Positions 1 through 8,049 of a stretch of 64,000 nucleotides of DNA are shown here, piece after piece. The stretch's first letter is position 1. Each line of letters starts with the position of its first letter. This DNA comes from Streptomyces sp. NBC_00704 (GTDB taxonomy: Bacteria; Actinomycetota; Actinomycetes; Streptomycetales; Streptomycetaceae). Below the pieces are notes generated by a model. The model did no database searches, had not been told where the DNA came from, and saw only the letters and a program-made list of their open reading frames with translations. The position numbers and the translations under genes are program-made. The stretch spans positions 868,001 to 932,000 of the forward strand of contig NZ_CP109000.1 of NCBI RefSeq assembly GCF_036226605.1. The letters run 5' to 3'.

Positions 1-1
1 C

Positions 2-595
2 ACGCAGACGCCGCCGGCCGCCATCTACGAGATGCGCATGCTGAGCACCGCGGCCGAGCGCGAGGAAGCCGCCGCCCTCGTCCAGGACCGCCAGCGCTGG
101 CTCACCCTGCACAGCCTGCCCGTACCCGCCCGGGCCGACATCCCCGCGCAGTTCCGCGAGGCGCAGACCATGCCCGCCGGACTGTTCGAGGACGGGAGGC
201 TGCTGGCCTGCATGATCCCCGAGCACGACCCCGACCTCGGATGGGCTCAGGGGCCGTGCCTCTTCCTCCACAGCGTCCACACCCTGCCCGGCCAGTCCGA
301 CGACATCACCCGCCTGATCACCCTGTGGGCGTCCGACTTCGCCGCCCGACTCGACCTCCCTGTCGTACGGGCCGAGACCCTGGCCCGCCACGCCCTCGAA
401 GCCGAACCCCTCGCTGCCCTCCTGCGTCGGCTCACCGACACCGGCTGGGACGTGTGCGGATCCGGCTCCGGACGCGACGGTGATCGAGTTGCCCGCCTCG
501 AACTCCCCGCCGAGCCCCGTCCCGGGCTCAGCGCGCTGATCAGCTGCCAGGTCCACGCGCCTCAGCAGGCCCCGGATGCTCGGAGCAACGCGTGA
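2..595 (+). CDS. GNAT-type N-acetyltransferase, 5' end outside window
   Basis: The frame is open to the window edge, so the true start probably lies upstream; the first internal ATG is at 32. The N-terminal text (IYEMRMLSTAAERE...LVQDRQRWL) followed by a central strand and a GPCLFLHSVHT-like segment resembles Streptomyces GNAT acetyltransferases, which move an acetyl group from acetyl-CoA to an unknown amine. The stop overlaps the next start (GTGA), so the two genes are translationally coupled. Substrate cannot be told. The assignment is by overall pattern only and is moderate. Confidence 0.5.
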   Translation, partial: TQTPPAAIYEMRMLSTAAEREEAAALVQDRQRWLTLHSLPVPARADIPAQFREAQTMPAGLFEDGRLLACMIPEHDPDLGWAQGPCLFLHSVHTLPGQSDDITRLITLWASDFAARLDLPVVRAETLARHALEAEPLAALLRRLTDTGWDVCGSGSGRDGDRVARLELPAEPRPGLSALISCQVHAPQQAPDARSNA

Positions 596-1167
596 CAACC
601 GACGAACCGCAGCGGCCCGACCTCGCCCGCGAGCTGATCGCCCGCGCCACGGAATCGGCCGCACACCGGGCCAAGCGCGTGCGCGACCAGCTCGACGCCG
701 TCCAACTCGGACAAGGCCGGCACACCGACCACGCCAACACCAAGGTGCTGCGCCGCATCCTGGCCGACCACGACTGGCCCGGCCACCGCCTCGTCGGCCC
801 CGACGCGGCCCGCGCCGCCTGGAGTATCGCCCTGCACAGCGACGACGAACCCGACTTCCAGCGCGCCGCCGCCACCCTGCTGGGACGTGCGGTCCAGGCC
901 GGCGACGCACTGGTCCAACACTGGGCGCACCTGCACGACCGCACCCTCATCACCAGCGGGCGAGACCAGGAGTACGGCACCCAGCTCCTGCTGCGCGCCG
1001 ACGGCATCGAACTGTGCCCGCTGCGCGCGCCGGAGTCAGTCGACGCACGCAGGGCCACCGTCGGTCTGCCGCCGATCGCCGTCGCGCTGAAGACAGTGCG
1101 CCGCCGGTACACCCCCTACGGCTCTGCCGATGAGGCCCCGACCGTCGTCCTCGCGGGGGCCGCGTGA
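592..1167 (+). CDS. DUF6624-like protein
   Basis: A soluble protein of 191 residues that starts with GTG inside the stop of the preceding gene. The segment DHDWPGHRLVGPDAARAAW, followed by a DEPDFQRAAATLL helix and a YGTQLLLR strand, matches the pattern I associate with DUF6624, a family without known function. No signal peptide or membrane segment is seen. Its position at the head of the 7-deazaguanine genes may be incidental. Confidence 0.5.
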   Translation: MTTDEPQRPDLARELIARATESAAHRAKRVRDQLDAVQLGQGRHTDHANTKVLRRILADHDWPGHRLVGPDAARAAWSIALHSDDEPDFQRAAATLLGRAVQAGDALVQHWAHLHDRTLITSGRDQEYGTQLLLRADGIELCPLRAPESVDARRATVGLPPIAVALKTVRRRYTPYGSADEAPTVVLAGAA

Positions 1168-1241
1168 AGAAGCGGAACCCCAAGTTCTCGACCAGTCGGT
1201 CTCACGGCCGCAACTCCGCTCTTCGAAAGGATCGTTGACGC

Positions 1242-1709
1242 ATGAAGCTCACCACCGCCGTTCTCGCTGCCGGTGTTGCAGTCTCCCTCACCACCGCCAT
1301 GGTCGGAGCGGCCCGGCTCCGGCAGGACGCACGACACCAGGCCGAGCGAAACGAGGCGCTGCTCGCGGGCAACCAGATCGACTGGCTGGCGCAGATGTCC
1401 ACCAATCCCGATCTCGCCAAGCTCTGGAAGCCGGAGGACATGGAGGCCGAGGAGTACATGCAGCTCATGTCGGCCAACCGGCTCATCTGCGCGCTCAGTC
1501 TGCGCGACCGCCTCGGCTTCGTCCCGAAGGGGCACCTGCCCTTCTTCGCGGCCTGGATCATGAAGAGCGACGTCAGCCGACGGTACTGGAAGCGGTTCGG
1601 TGACCTCCGCGCCCAGGAGGCCGAGGGAGACGAGCGCGCCGAGCGGTTCACGAACGCTCTGGACCGGGCCGCTCAAGCCCGTTCGCACGAACACACCGCA
1701 GCCGCCTGA
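1242..1709 (+). CDS. DUF6082-like small protein with N-terminal hydrophobic segment
   Basis: 155 residues preceded by a good ribosome site (GAAAGGA, 1226 region). Residues 5-22 form a hydrophobic segment that could be a signal anchor. The rest is helical and charged, with the conserved-looking stretch NPDLAKLW...YMQLMSANRLI and a WKRFGDLRAQEAEGDERA tail, the layout of DUF6082 proteins found next to regulators and metabolite clusters in Streptomyces. Function is unknown. It ends about 40 bases before queD and may be co-transcribed with it. Confidence 0.5.
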   Translation: MKLTTAVLAAGVAVSLTTAMVGAARLRQDARHQAERNEALLAGNQIDWLAQMSTNPDLAKLWKPEDMEAEEYMQLMSANRLICALSLRDRLGFVPKGHLPFFAAWIMKSDVSRRYWKRFGDLRAQEAEGDERAERFTNALDRAAQARSHEHTAAA

Positions 1710-1748
1710 AGAAGAGGCTGCCTCGCCCTCAACTCGTGAAGGAACTCC

Positions 1749-2159
1749 GTGGACTTCAGTGCTGTTCCACTACCGCCCGGCGACTTCACCATCGGGAAGA
1801 CGTTCAACTTCGAGGCTGGCCACCGGCTTCCCGGGCTGCCGGACGAGCACAAGTGCTCGCGCCAGCACGGGCACAGCTACGAGGTCGAGGTCATCCTCAC
1901 CGCACCCTCGCTGGAGGAGCCCGGCTTCGTCGCCGACTTCGGGGCGCTCGCTCCGTTCAAAGAGTTCCTGAACACCGAACTCGACCATTACAACCTGCAC
2001 GAGATTCTTCCCTTCGAGCCGACCTCGGAGCGCCTGGCCCAGTTCCTGGCCGGGTGGTTCCTCCAGAACCTTCAGCCCGCCATCCCCGGCCGCCTGGTCG
2101 CCGTCCTGGTCCGCGAGACCCAGAGCAGCTGGGCCCGCTTCGATGTGGAGGGACGGTGA
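1749..2159 (+). CDS. queD: 6-carboxy-5,6,7,8-tetrahydropterin synthase (QueD/PTPS family)
   Basis: The protein converts 7,8-dihydroneopterin triphosphate to 6-carboxytetrahydropterin, the second step from GTP to 7-deazaguanines. Zinc ligands are visible in FEAGHRL and in CSRQHGHSYEVEV, where C is the expected catalytic cysteine and HGH gives two more histidines; the DFG motif (VADFGALAPFKE) and LDHYNLH follow in the family order. Length (136 aa) is normal. The start is GTG at 1749 with GAAGGA upstream. The stop overlaps queE (GTGA). Within the PTPS family, a QueD role is supported by the QueE and FolE neighbours rather than by sequence alone. Confidence 0.85.
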   Translation: MDFSAVPLPPGDFTIGKTFNFEAGHRLPGLPDEHKCSRQHGHSYEVEVILTAPSLEEPGFVADFGALAPFKEFLNTELDHYNLHEILPFEPTSERLAQFLAGWFLQNLQPAIPGRLVAVLVRETQSSWARFDVEGR

Positions 2160-2902
2160 CCGCATTCGAGCCGATCACCGACGAACCGACGGCTGACGAA
2201 GGCGAATCCCGCCTGATCGTCGCGGAGTGCTTCGGCGTCGAGGTACCGACCTTCCAGGGCGAGGGACCGAGCTGCGGACACCCGGCGCTGTTCATCCGCC
2301 TGTCCCGGTGCAACCTCACCTGCGCGAAATGCGACACGAAGTACACCTGGGACTGGTCCCAGTTCGATCCGCGCAAGGAGTCGGCGAAGCAGTCGGTGGC
2401 GGACCTGGTGGCCTGGGCCGCGTCCTCGCCGGTCGAGCTCGTCGTGATCACCGGCGGCGAGCCGTTGATCCAGCAGGCGCGACTGGTGCCTCTCGTCCGG
2501 GGACTGACAGCAGCCGACAAGCGGATCGAGTTCGAGACGAACGGCACCATCGCGCCCGCTCCCGAGCTGGTGGCCGACGGGGTCCGGTTCAACGTCTCGC
2601 CCAAGCTCGCCAGCTTCGGCGTGAAGGAGACCAAGAGCATCGTGCCCGCCGCGCTGGAGTCGTTCGTGTCGTCCGGGCGGGCGGCGTTCAAGTTCGTCGC
2701 TTCCACGGTGGCCGACCTCGACCGGATCGCCGAGCTGACCGACACCTACCGGCTCGCGCCGGTGTGGGTGATGCCGGAGGGCACCATCCCCGAGGTGATC
2801 ACCGCGACCACCCGGGTCCTCGCGGACGCGGTCGCGGCCCGGCACTGGCACTTCACCACCCGCCTTCACGTGTTGGCCTTCGCGGACGCCCGAGGCCGCT
2901 GA
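2156..2902 (+). CDS. queE: 7-carboxy-7-deazaguanine synthase (QueE, radical SAM)
   Basis: Radical-SAM enzyme that rearranges carboxytetrahydropterin to 7-carboxy-7-deazaguanine (CDG). The [4Fe-4S] site is CNLTCAKC (CX3CX2C), preceded by the substrate motif PTFQGEGPSCGHPALFIRLSR split over the N-terminal part; the SAM-binding TGGEP, the FETNGT strand and the NVSPK motif are all present in order. 248 aa is the usual QueE length. I chose GTG at 2156 because it overlaps the queD stop (GTGA), which predicts tight coupling of the two steps. Confidence 0.88.
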   Translation: MTAFEPITDEPTADEGESRLIVAECFGVEVPTFQGEGPSCGHPALFIRLSRCNLTCAKCDTKYTWDWSQFDPRKESAKQSVADLVAWAASSPVELVVITGGEPLIQQARLVPLVRGLTAADKRIEFETNGTIAPAPELVADGVRFNVSPKLASFGVKETKSIVPAALESFVSSGRAAFKFVASTVADLDRIAELTDTYRLAPVWVMPEGTIPEVITATTRVLADAVAARHWHFTTRLHVLAFADARGR

Positions 2903-2959
2903 CCGCAGGGGCCACCACGCCCCATCCGTTCCCCCAGTCCCCGGAAACGAGAGACGCCC

Positions 2960-3589
2960 ATGACGACCTCTATCGCCAGCCCTGCGGCGGCGCCGACCGC
3001 CGCCGTCCCCGGGCCCGCTGCGGTCATCGACACCGGCCGGGTCGCCGGCCTGATCCACCAACTCTTGGCCGAGCTGGGCGAGGACCCCGCCCGCGAGGGG
3101 CTGACCGGCACCCCGGACCGCGTCGCGGCCTGGTGGAAAGCCTTCCTGTCCCCGGACGGCGCCGCAACGGCCACCTGCTTCACCGAGTCCCAGCTGGGTG
3201 GTCAGCTGGTCATCGTGGGCGGCATGAGCGTGTGGTCGCTCTGCGAGCACCACATGCTGCCCATGAACTTGCAGGTCACGGCCGGATACGTGCCGGATGG
3301 CGAGGTGGTGGGCCTGTCGAAGTTCGGGCGGATCGCCCAGCACTTTGCCGGCCGACTGCAGGTCCAGGAACGCTTCACCCGCCAGGTCGCCGAATACCTC
3401 AACGGCGTGATCGGACACGAGGACGTCGCCGTCGCCGTGCGCGGCGTGCACCTGTGCATGAGCATGCGGGGCGTACGGATGGAGGAGGCCCGCACCACCA
3501 CAGTGCACTCGGGCGGGCGCTTCGGCACCGACCCCGTCCTTTCCCAGCAGTTCCTCACCCTCACCACCGGCCTGTGGGGGGCGCCGTGA
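2960..3589 (+). CDS. folE: GTP cyclohydrolase I (FolE)
   Basis: Catalyses GTP to 7,8-dihydroneopterin triphosphate, the entry step for both folate and 7-deazaguanines. Zinc ligands appear as CEHHMLP and as the C-terminal cysteine in HLCMSMRG; the TPDRVAAWW and VGLSKFGRI motifs are typical. 209 aa. Residues 1-25 are a low-complexity Ala/Pro tail. A dedicated copy placed after queDE suggests a pathway-specific GTP drain rather than housekeeping folate synthesis. The start ATG has GGAAACGAGAG upstream, and the stop overlaps the next gene (GTGA). Confidence 0.88.
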   Translation: MTTSIASPAAAPTAAVPGPAAVIDTGRVAGLIHQLLAELGEDPAREGLTGTPDRVAAWWKAFLSPDGAATATCFTESQLGGQLVIVGGMSVWSLCEHHMLPMNLQVTAGYVPDGEVVGLSKFGRIAQHFAGRLQVQERFTRQVAEYLNGVIGHEDVAVAVRGVHLCMSMRGVRMEEARTTTVHSGGRFGTDPVLSQQFLTLTTGLWGAP

Positions 3590-4413
3590 TCACCACTGCG
3601 GGAATCGACTTCTCCGTCATCGCTCCGCCTGCCTACCTGGAGCACTTCGTCGCCCAGGAGCCGGCCCGCGTCCACCACGTGGCCGCCCAGCACGTGCTGT
3701 CCGACGAGATCTACCGGGCCTTCTTCGCTCGCGAGGCCGAGCGAGGCGCCGAGATCATCGTCGACAACGGGCTCTTCGACCTCGGCTACGCCCTGCCGGC
3801 GGAGCGCCTCGTCGAAGCCGCGCTGGCGGTGTCCGCGAGGGAGATCATCCTGCCGGACGTCATGCGGGACGGGGCCGCGACCTTGAAGGCTAGCGAGAAG
3901 GCCGCGCGCGAGATCCGGGAGCTGTCCGGCGATGCATTCCGGCTGTGCGCGGTGCTGCACGCCGCGGACGATGACGAGTGGCTGCGCACCTACGACGCCT
4001 TCGTGACCAGCGACTGGGCCGGGGCCATCGCTCTGCCGGCCTCGCGTCGACCGGATCCCGACGAGCAGCTGTGCCGGACCCGCTGGGTGGCGACGGCCTA
4101 CCTGCAGGACCACGGCCTGCTCGACGATCTGCTCGTCTACCGGCTGCTCGGTCTGGGCCGGACCGGGCACCTGGAGCTGATCGAGCAGCGCGAGCACGAG
4201 TGGATCTCCTCCGTGGACAGCGCGGCCCCGGTCATCCTCGGCGCGATGGGCGTCGCCCTGCTGCCCGAAGGGCCCTACGAGAAGCCCTCCACGCCCCGCA
4301 TCGAGAAGCTCGGCCCGATCCCCGAAGACCGGTTCGACCTCATCCGGGAGAACATCTGCGTCGTCCGCGCGGCGGCCGGCAGCACCGTGACGATCGCCGA
4401 GGAGCACCGATGA
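3586..4413 (+). CDS. Short tRNA-guanine transglycosylase/DpdA-like TIM-barrel protein
   Basis: 275 residues, GTG start coupled to folE. Signs of the TGT superfamily: VDNGLFDLG sits where TGT has its DSGGFQ base-binding motif; DWAGAIALPA resembles the GYAIGGL strand; VYRLLGLGRTGHLELI matches the HLLGLG-type strand; SSVDSAAPVILGAMG resembles the late DS motif carrying the catalytic region. It is much shorter than bacterial TGT (about 370 aa) and no C-X-C-X2-C zinc site is seen, which is closer to DpdA-like or archaeal-like divergent members. TGTs swap guanine for a 7-deazaguanine in RNA, DpdA in DNA. What this one acts on (RNA, DNA or a free nucleoside) is open. Coupled ATGA to the next gene. 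Confidence 0.6.
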   Translation: MITTAGIDFSVIAPPAYLEHFVAQEPARVHHVAAQHVLSDEIYRAFFAREAERGAEIIVDNGLFDLGYALPAERLVEAALAVSAREIILPDVMRDGAATLKASEKAAREIRELSGDAFRLCAVLHAADDDEWLRTYDAFVTSDWAGAIALPASRRPDPDEQLCRTRWVATAYLQDHGLLDDLLVYRLLGLGRTGHLELIEQREHEWISSVDSAAPVILGAMGVALLPEGPYEKPSTPRIEKLGPIPEDRFDLIRENICVVRAAAGSTVTIAEEHR

Positions 4414-5489
4414 CCCCCTTACTGGCCGACCCCGCCCCCGGACTCCTGCGCGCCGCCCCGATCGAACCAGCCGGGCACACCATGACCCACGCGAGGCTGC
4501 TGCGCTACCTGGAGATCAAGGTTCACCACCTCATCCAGGACCATGACTGGGACAGCATCCGCGTCATCGGCGGCTACGACCGCACGGCGGTGGTCTCCCG
4601 GTACGAGAAGACCGGGAAGCTGTTCAACATCGAACGGCCCACCGCAGAGGTCCACGGCCGTGACCTCGTCGTCAAGGCGTTCCCCGGAGCCGACTACGTC
4701 CAGCACTACGCCCTGATCATCGCCACGTACCTGGCCATGACCGGCCGCCCCGTCGGCACCGTCACCTATCAGCCGCCCGAGCAGGAGGAGTGCCGAACGG
4801 CGCTCGACGCGCTTGGCCTGGAACTGGACGGCGACCTGGTGATCGTCGGCTGGGGCCTTCAGTACCTCGCTCCCGAGAACGGAGTGTGGACCCGCGGGCC
4901 CGGCTACGCGTGGCAGCGCACCGAGGTCGCCGGCCGTCGCGTGGTCTACCTCGGGTTCCTCCACAGCATCTGGGGAGACGTGGCCGGACGGGTCGTCGCG
5001 CGCCTTGCCGAACTCGGCGCAGGCGATGTCGTCTACGTCGGCAAGGTCGGCTCGCTGACCCCTGGTGTCGAACCGAACGCCTGGCTGGCGACCGGCAACA
5101 CCAGCCTGATACGCGGGGCGATGGTGAGCTGGGACGACTTCTTCGGCGACTACGCCGCCGCCCACGAAGGGGTGCGCAGCGGCCTGCACGTCTCCTCCCC
5201 GTCGATCCTGCTGGAGAACCGCGACTGGCTTCTCCAGCACACCGCCTCGTACGCCTTCGTCGACCCGGAGATCGGCCCCATGGGGGCGGCGGCGCGCCAG
5301 GCGGGGATCAGATTCGGTTACCTCCACGTCATTTCCAACAACCTCGCCACCCACTATCCCGCCGACCTGTCCAATGAGCGGCACGGCGACGTCCTGCGCC
5401 AGCGGGCCGTCCTGGTGGACCGCATCCGCACCATCATCACCGGCCGCCTGACCTCCAGCCCGACCCACACCCTGGGAGAGTCCCGATGA
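4410..5489 (+). CDS. Nucleoside-phosphorylase-superfamily-like protein with a TTA codon
   Basis: 359 residues. The C-terminal half looks like a purine-nucleoside-phosphorylase fold: GDVVYVGKVGSL (phosphate/base loop), WLATGNTS, FVDPEIGPMGAAARQAG (where the family has the ribose-binding M-E-x-A helix) and FGYLHVISNNL (the R-x-x-SDN strand). The N-terminal half (VIGGYDRTAVVSRYE) is unfamiliar. Codon 4 is TTA (4419-4421), so translation should depend on the bldA tRNA, as is usual for Streptomyces development and secondary metabolism genes. Placed between the TGT-like and kinase genes with ATGA overlaps on both sides, it probably handles a 7-deazapurine base or nucleoside. Direct phosphorolysis is inference. 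Confidence 0.55.
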   Translation: MTPLLADPAPGLLRAAPIEPAGHTMTHARLLRYLEIKVHHLIQDHDWDSIRVIGGYDRTAVVSRYEKTGKLFNIERPTAEVHGRDLVVKAFPGADYVQHYALIIATYLAMTGRPVGTVTYQPPEQEECRTALDALGLELDGDLVIVGWGLQYLAPENGVWTRGPGYAWQRTEVAGRRVVYLGFLHSIWGDVAGRVVARLAELGAGDVVYVGKVGSLTPGVEPNAWLATGNTSLIRGAMVSWDDFFGDYAAAHEGVRSGLHVSSPSILLENRDWLLQHTASYAFVDPEIGPMGAAARQAGIRFGYLHVISNNLATHYPADLSNERHGDVLRQRAVLVDRIRTIITGRLTSSPTHTLGESR

Positions 5490-6178
5490 CGGCGAACGCG
5501 CCGACCACCCCCGCAGCCGGGAAGCTGATCACCTTCGTCGGCGGTGACGGGGCCGGCAAGTCGACCCTCGCCGCCCGCCTCTACCAGGCCCTGAACGACG
5601 CCGGCCACACGGCAGTCCTCATCGGCAAGCACAGCAGCGACGTCCCCCAGGACCCGGAGCTGTCCGCCTACCTCGACCGCCTCAACGAGCTGGTCTACCG
5701 GCGCGACGCCCGCGTCGCTCAGGCATGCGGCGACCACTACTGGCTGCTGGCCCTGGCCTCCTGGTACACCCTGCAGGACCGGCTCGTCATCCAGCTGGCC
5801 CTCGCCGCGGGCACCCACGTGATCCTCGACAACGCGCACCACAAGATTCTCGCCCGGTACGCGGTCAACCCTGAAATCTCCTCCCGCCTGTGCGAGCAGG
5901 TCTTCGCGCATCTGACGAAGCCGGACCTGGTGTTCCTCCTGAACATCGGTGCCCGCGAGGCTCTCGTCCGCAAGGGCTCGTTCACTTCCCTGGAGGCCGG
6001 CCACGCCGGCGGCGGTGACGAGGACTTCATCCGCTACCAGGACACCGTGCTGGACCAGATGCGCGAACAGGCGCAGCGCGGCGCCTGGCTGACGCTGGAC
6101 GTCGCCCAGTTGGACCGCGACCAGGTCTTCAAGGCCGCCGCCGCCGCTCTGGCCGACCGTCTGCACCTGACCGTCTGA
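5486..6178 (+). CDS. Thymidylate-kinase-like P-loop nucleotide kinase
   Basis: 230 aa. Walker A is VGGDGAGKSTLA near residue 19; a DNAHH motif (VILDNAHHKIL) fits the second acidic site of dTMP-kinase-like proteins, and KPDLVFLLNIGAREALVRKG resembles the LID-side strand P-D-(L)-x-hhL-x(2)-x(2)-A-x-x-R. It likely phosphorylates a nucleoside or nucleotide produced by the preceding enzymes. Ends the ATGA-coupled run folE to kinase. Substrate specificity cannot be read from sequence. Confidence 0.65.
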   Translation: MTANAPTTPAAGKLITFVGGDGAGKSTLAARLYQALNDAGHTAVLIGKHSSDVPQDPELSAYLDRLNELVYRRDARVAQACGDHYWLLALASWYTLQDRLVIQLALAAGTHVILDNAHHKILARYAVNPEISSRLCEQVFAHLTKPDLVFLLNIGAREALVRKGSFTSLEAGHAGGGDEDFIRYQDTVLDQMREQAQRGAWLTLDVAQLDRDQVFKAAAAALADRLHLTV

Positions 6179-6214
6179 CCCAGCCCTCTCTCCCCGATCG
6201 ACAAGGAACGCACC

Positions 6215-7144
6215 ATGGACCAGGACCTGCCCGCCAGTGGGACATACGTCTGCCACGGCATCACCTGGGCAAGCGGAGACCCCCGTCTTCTACTCGCCCC
6301 CGTGCCCGGCGGACCGCTTGTCTACGCCCCGGTCACGGGCAGGCGCCTGGGTTACCAGGTGAGCGGTACCGGCCGGTGGTGCACCGGCCGGTACCGGTTC
6401 GCCGACCGCGTCCGCGTCGAGGCGGTCGCCTGCCCTGACCGGGCCCCGGCCGAGGCCGGCGGCCAGTGCGCGGCCTGCGCCGGGCGGGACGACTTCCGCT
6501 TCGCCCACCGGTTCCACTCCGGCGGGCACGTTCCCGACGCCCTGGCGGCGTACATGGCCCAGCCGCACTGGCTGTACCTGGCGACGTTCGCCGACGGCAC
6601 CACCAAGATCGGCACCGCGGCCGATCCCCGTAAGCGCTCCCGCCTCGACGAGCAGGGCGCGCTGATCGCCACCTACCTCGCCCAGAGTGCTGACGGCCGC
6701 GCCGTGCGGTTCCTGGAGGATGCCCTCACCCGCCGCCTCGGCCTGACGCAGACCGTGCGAGCCGCGGCCAAGCTGACGGCCCTGGCCGAGCTGCGCGACC
6801 TCGCCCCGGCCGGCGCCGCCCACCAGCAGCACCTCGACCGCGCCACCGAGGCCCTGAGCGGCCTGAACGTCCCGGCCACGCCGGAGCCGTGGACGCCACC
6901 CGGCGAGGGCGACCTACTACGGACGCCGGAGGCCAGGTGCGCCTTGTACCCGCACGATCCACGGGCGGGTGAGCACGGGCTGACGGTGCTCTCCTGCCTC
7001 GGCTCCCAGGTCCTCGCCACCCTCGACGGCGACGGTGAACAACTGCCCTACCTACTCGACCTCGGCGCCCTCAAGGGCCGCCGCATCGTCCTCGGCGCCC
7101 AGTTCTCCTCACCGCCCGCCGTCGTACAGTCCGTGCTCTTTTGA
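6215..7144 (+). CDS. DUF2797 family protein
   Basis: 309 aa with an AAGGA ribosome site. A cysteine pair in GGQCAACAGR precedes HWLYLATFADGTTKIGTAADPRKRSRLDEQG (split here by position about 125-155), a strand-loop-strand that resembles the GIY-YIG-like core of DUF2797, followed by a helical region and a C-terminal beta domain. The family has no established function. Its place directly after the nucleotide kinase suggests it belongs to the same operon. An almost perfect palindrome lies inside the gene (see 6364-6396). Confidence 0.55.
   Translation: MDQDLPASGTYVCHGITWASGDPRLLLAPVPGGPLVYAPVTGRRLGYQVSGTGRWCTGRYRFADRVRVEAVACPDRAPAEAGGQCAACAGRDDFRFAHRFHSGGHVPDALAAYMAQPHWLYLATFADGTTKIGTAADPRKRSRLDEQGALIATYLAQSADGRAVRFLEDALTRRLGLTQTVRAAAKLTALAELRDLAPAGAAHQQHLDRATEALSGLNVPATPEPWTPPGEGDLLRTPEARCALYPHDPRAGEHGLTVLSCLGSQVLATLDGDGEQLPYLLDLGALKGRRIVLGAQFSSPPAVVQSVLF
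6364..6396. repeat. 15-bp-arm near-perfect palindrome inside DUF2797 gene
   Basis: Arms of CGGTACCGGCCGGTG and its complement are separated by only three bases (GTG). It falls in coding sequence (SGTGRWCTGRYRF). It could form a very stable hairpin, possibly attenuating the transcript or simply reflecting high-GC codon choice. Confidence 0.6.
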
Positions 7145-7203
7145 CCTGTCCGAACGCCCGGCCTGCACTGCCGGGCCGCCCTGAGAAGCGAGGCCACAGC
7201 AAC

Positions 7204-8049
7204 ATGGCACCCCAGGACGCCATCCTCGGCTGGGACGAGGACACCAACGCCGAGGCGTACAACACCTTCACCCGCGACCACCCCATGTACGACGCGACCA
7301 GCCGCGACCTCGCCCGCCGAGGCCATCTGGCCGACGCCAGCCTGGTGGTCGACCTGTGCGGCGGCGCCGGCGCGACCGCCCGCGCGATCCTCGACCTGAT
7401 CCCGGACCACGCCAGGGTCGTCTCCATCGACAACGCCGCCGCGATGCAGCGTGTCGGCCGCCGCACCCTGACCGACGCCCGCCTGACCTGGATCACCGCC
7501 CCGGCCGAACGGCTCGCCGACCACCTCCACGCCAGCAGCGCCGATGCCGTGGTGTGCAACTCCGCGATCTGGAAGACCGATACCGCCGCGGTGTTCGCGG
7601 CCGTCGCCCACCTCCTGCGCCCAGGCGGACACTTCGTCTTCAACATCGGTGGCGGCTTCGCCGGCGTCCGGCACCCCGATGAACTGTCCGCCCGCACCGG
7701 GCCTTCCCTGAACGCCCTCATCCGTCAAGTCGCCGCTGAGTGCCACGGATACACCCCGCCGCCGAAGGACGCGGACGGGCCGCCGAAGCTGCCGCTGGAG
7801 ACGGTTACCGAGCAGCTGTCAGCAGCCGGACTGACGGTCGTCGGCACCGAGGTCACCGCCCAGCACAGCACCATGGCCGAGAAGAAGGCGTGGCTGTCCA
7901 TCCCCGTCTTCGCGATGCCCGAGGGCGACTTCACCCACGCCCAGCGGATGCAGATCCTCGACACCGCCTACGCCATGACCACCCCCGATGCCCCGGCCGT
8001 GACGAGCTGGCTCGTCGTCGTCGCCCAACGGCCACAGGCCGCCGCATGA
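7204..8049 (+). CDS. Class I SAM-dependent methyltransferase
   Basis: 281 aa. The SAM-binding loop is VVDLCGGAGATARAIL, followed by the acidic end of strand 2 (VVSIDNAAAMQ) and LLRPGGHFVFNIGG for strand 5. The start is ATG 7204; an earlier frame opening overlaps the previous gene but lacks a good site. It is joined by ATGA to the NUDIX gene downstream. Substrate unknown; the context suggests a nucleobase, nucleoside or peptide product of this cluster. Confidence 0.75.
   Translation: MAPQDAILGWDEDTNAEAYNTFTRDHPMYDATSRDLARRGHLADASLVVDLCGGAGATARAILDLIPDHARVVSIDNAAAMQRVGRRTLTDARLTWITAPAERLADHLHASSADAVVCNSAIWKTDTAAVFAAVAHLLRPGGHFVFNIGGGFAGVRHPDELSARTGPSLNALIRQVAAECHGYTPPPKDADGPPKLPLETVTEQLSAAGLTVVGTEVTAQHSTMAEKKAWLSIPVFAMPEGDFTHAQRMQILDTAYAMTTPDAPAVTSWLVVVAQRPQAAA

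Noticed and set aside
1710-1748. preQ1 riboswitch before queD
   Set aside because: The gap is under 40 bases and shows no pseudoknot-like pairing or the expected C-rich and A-rich tails.
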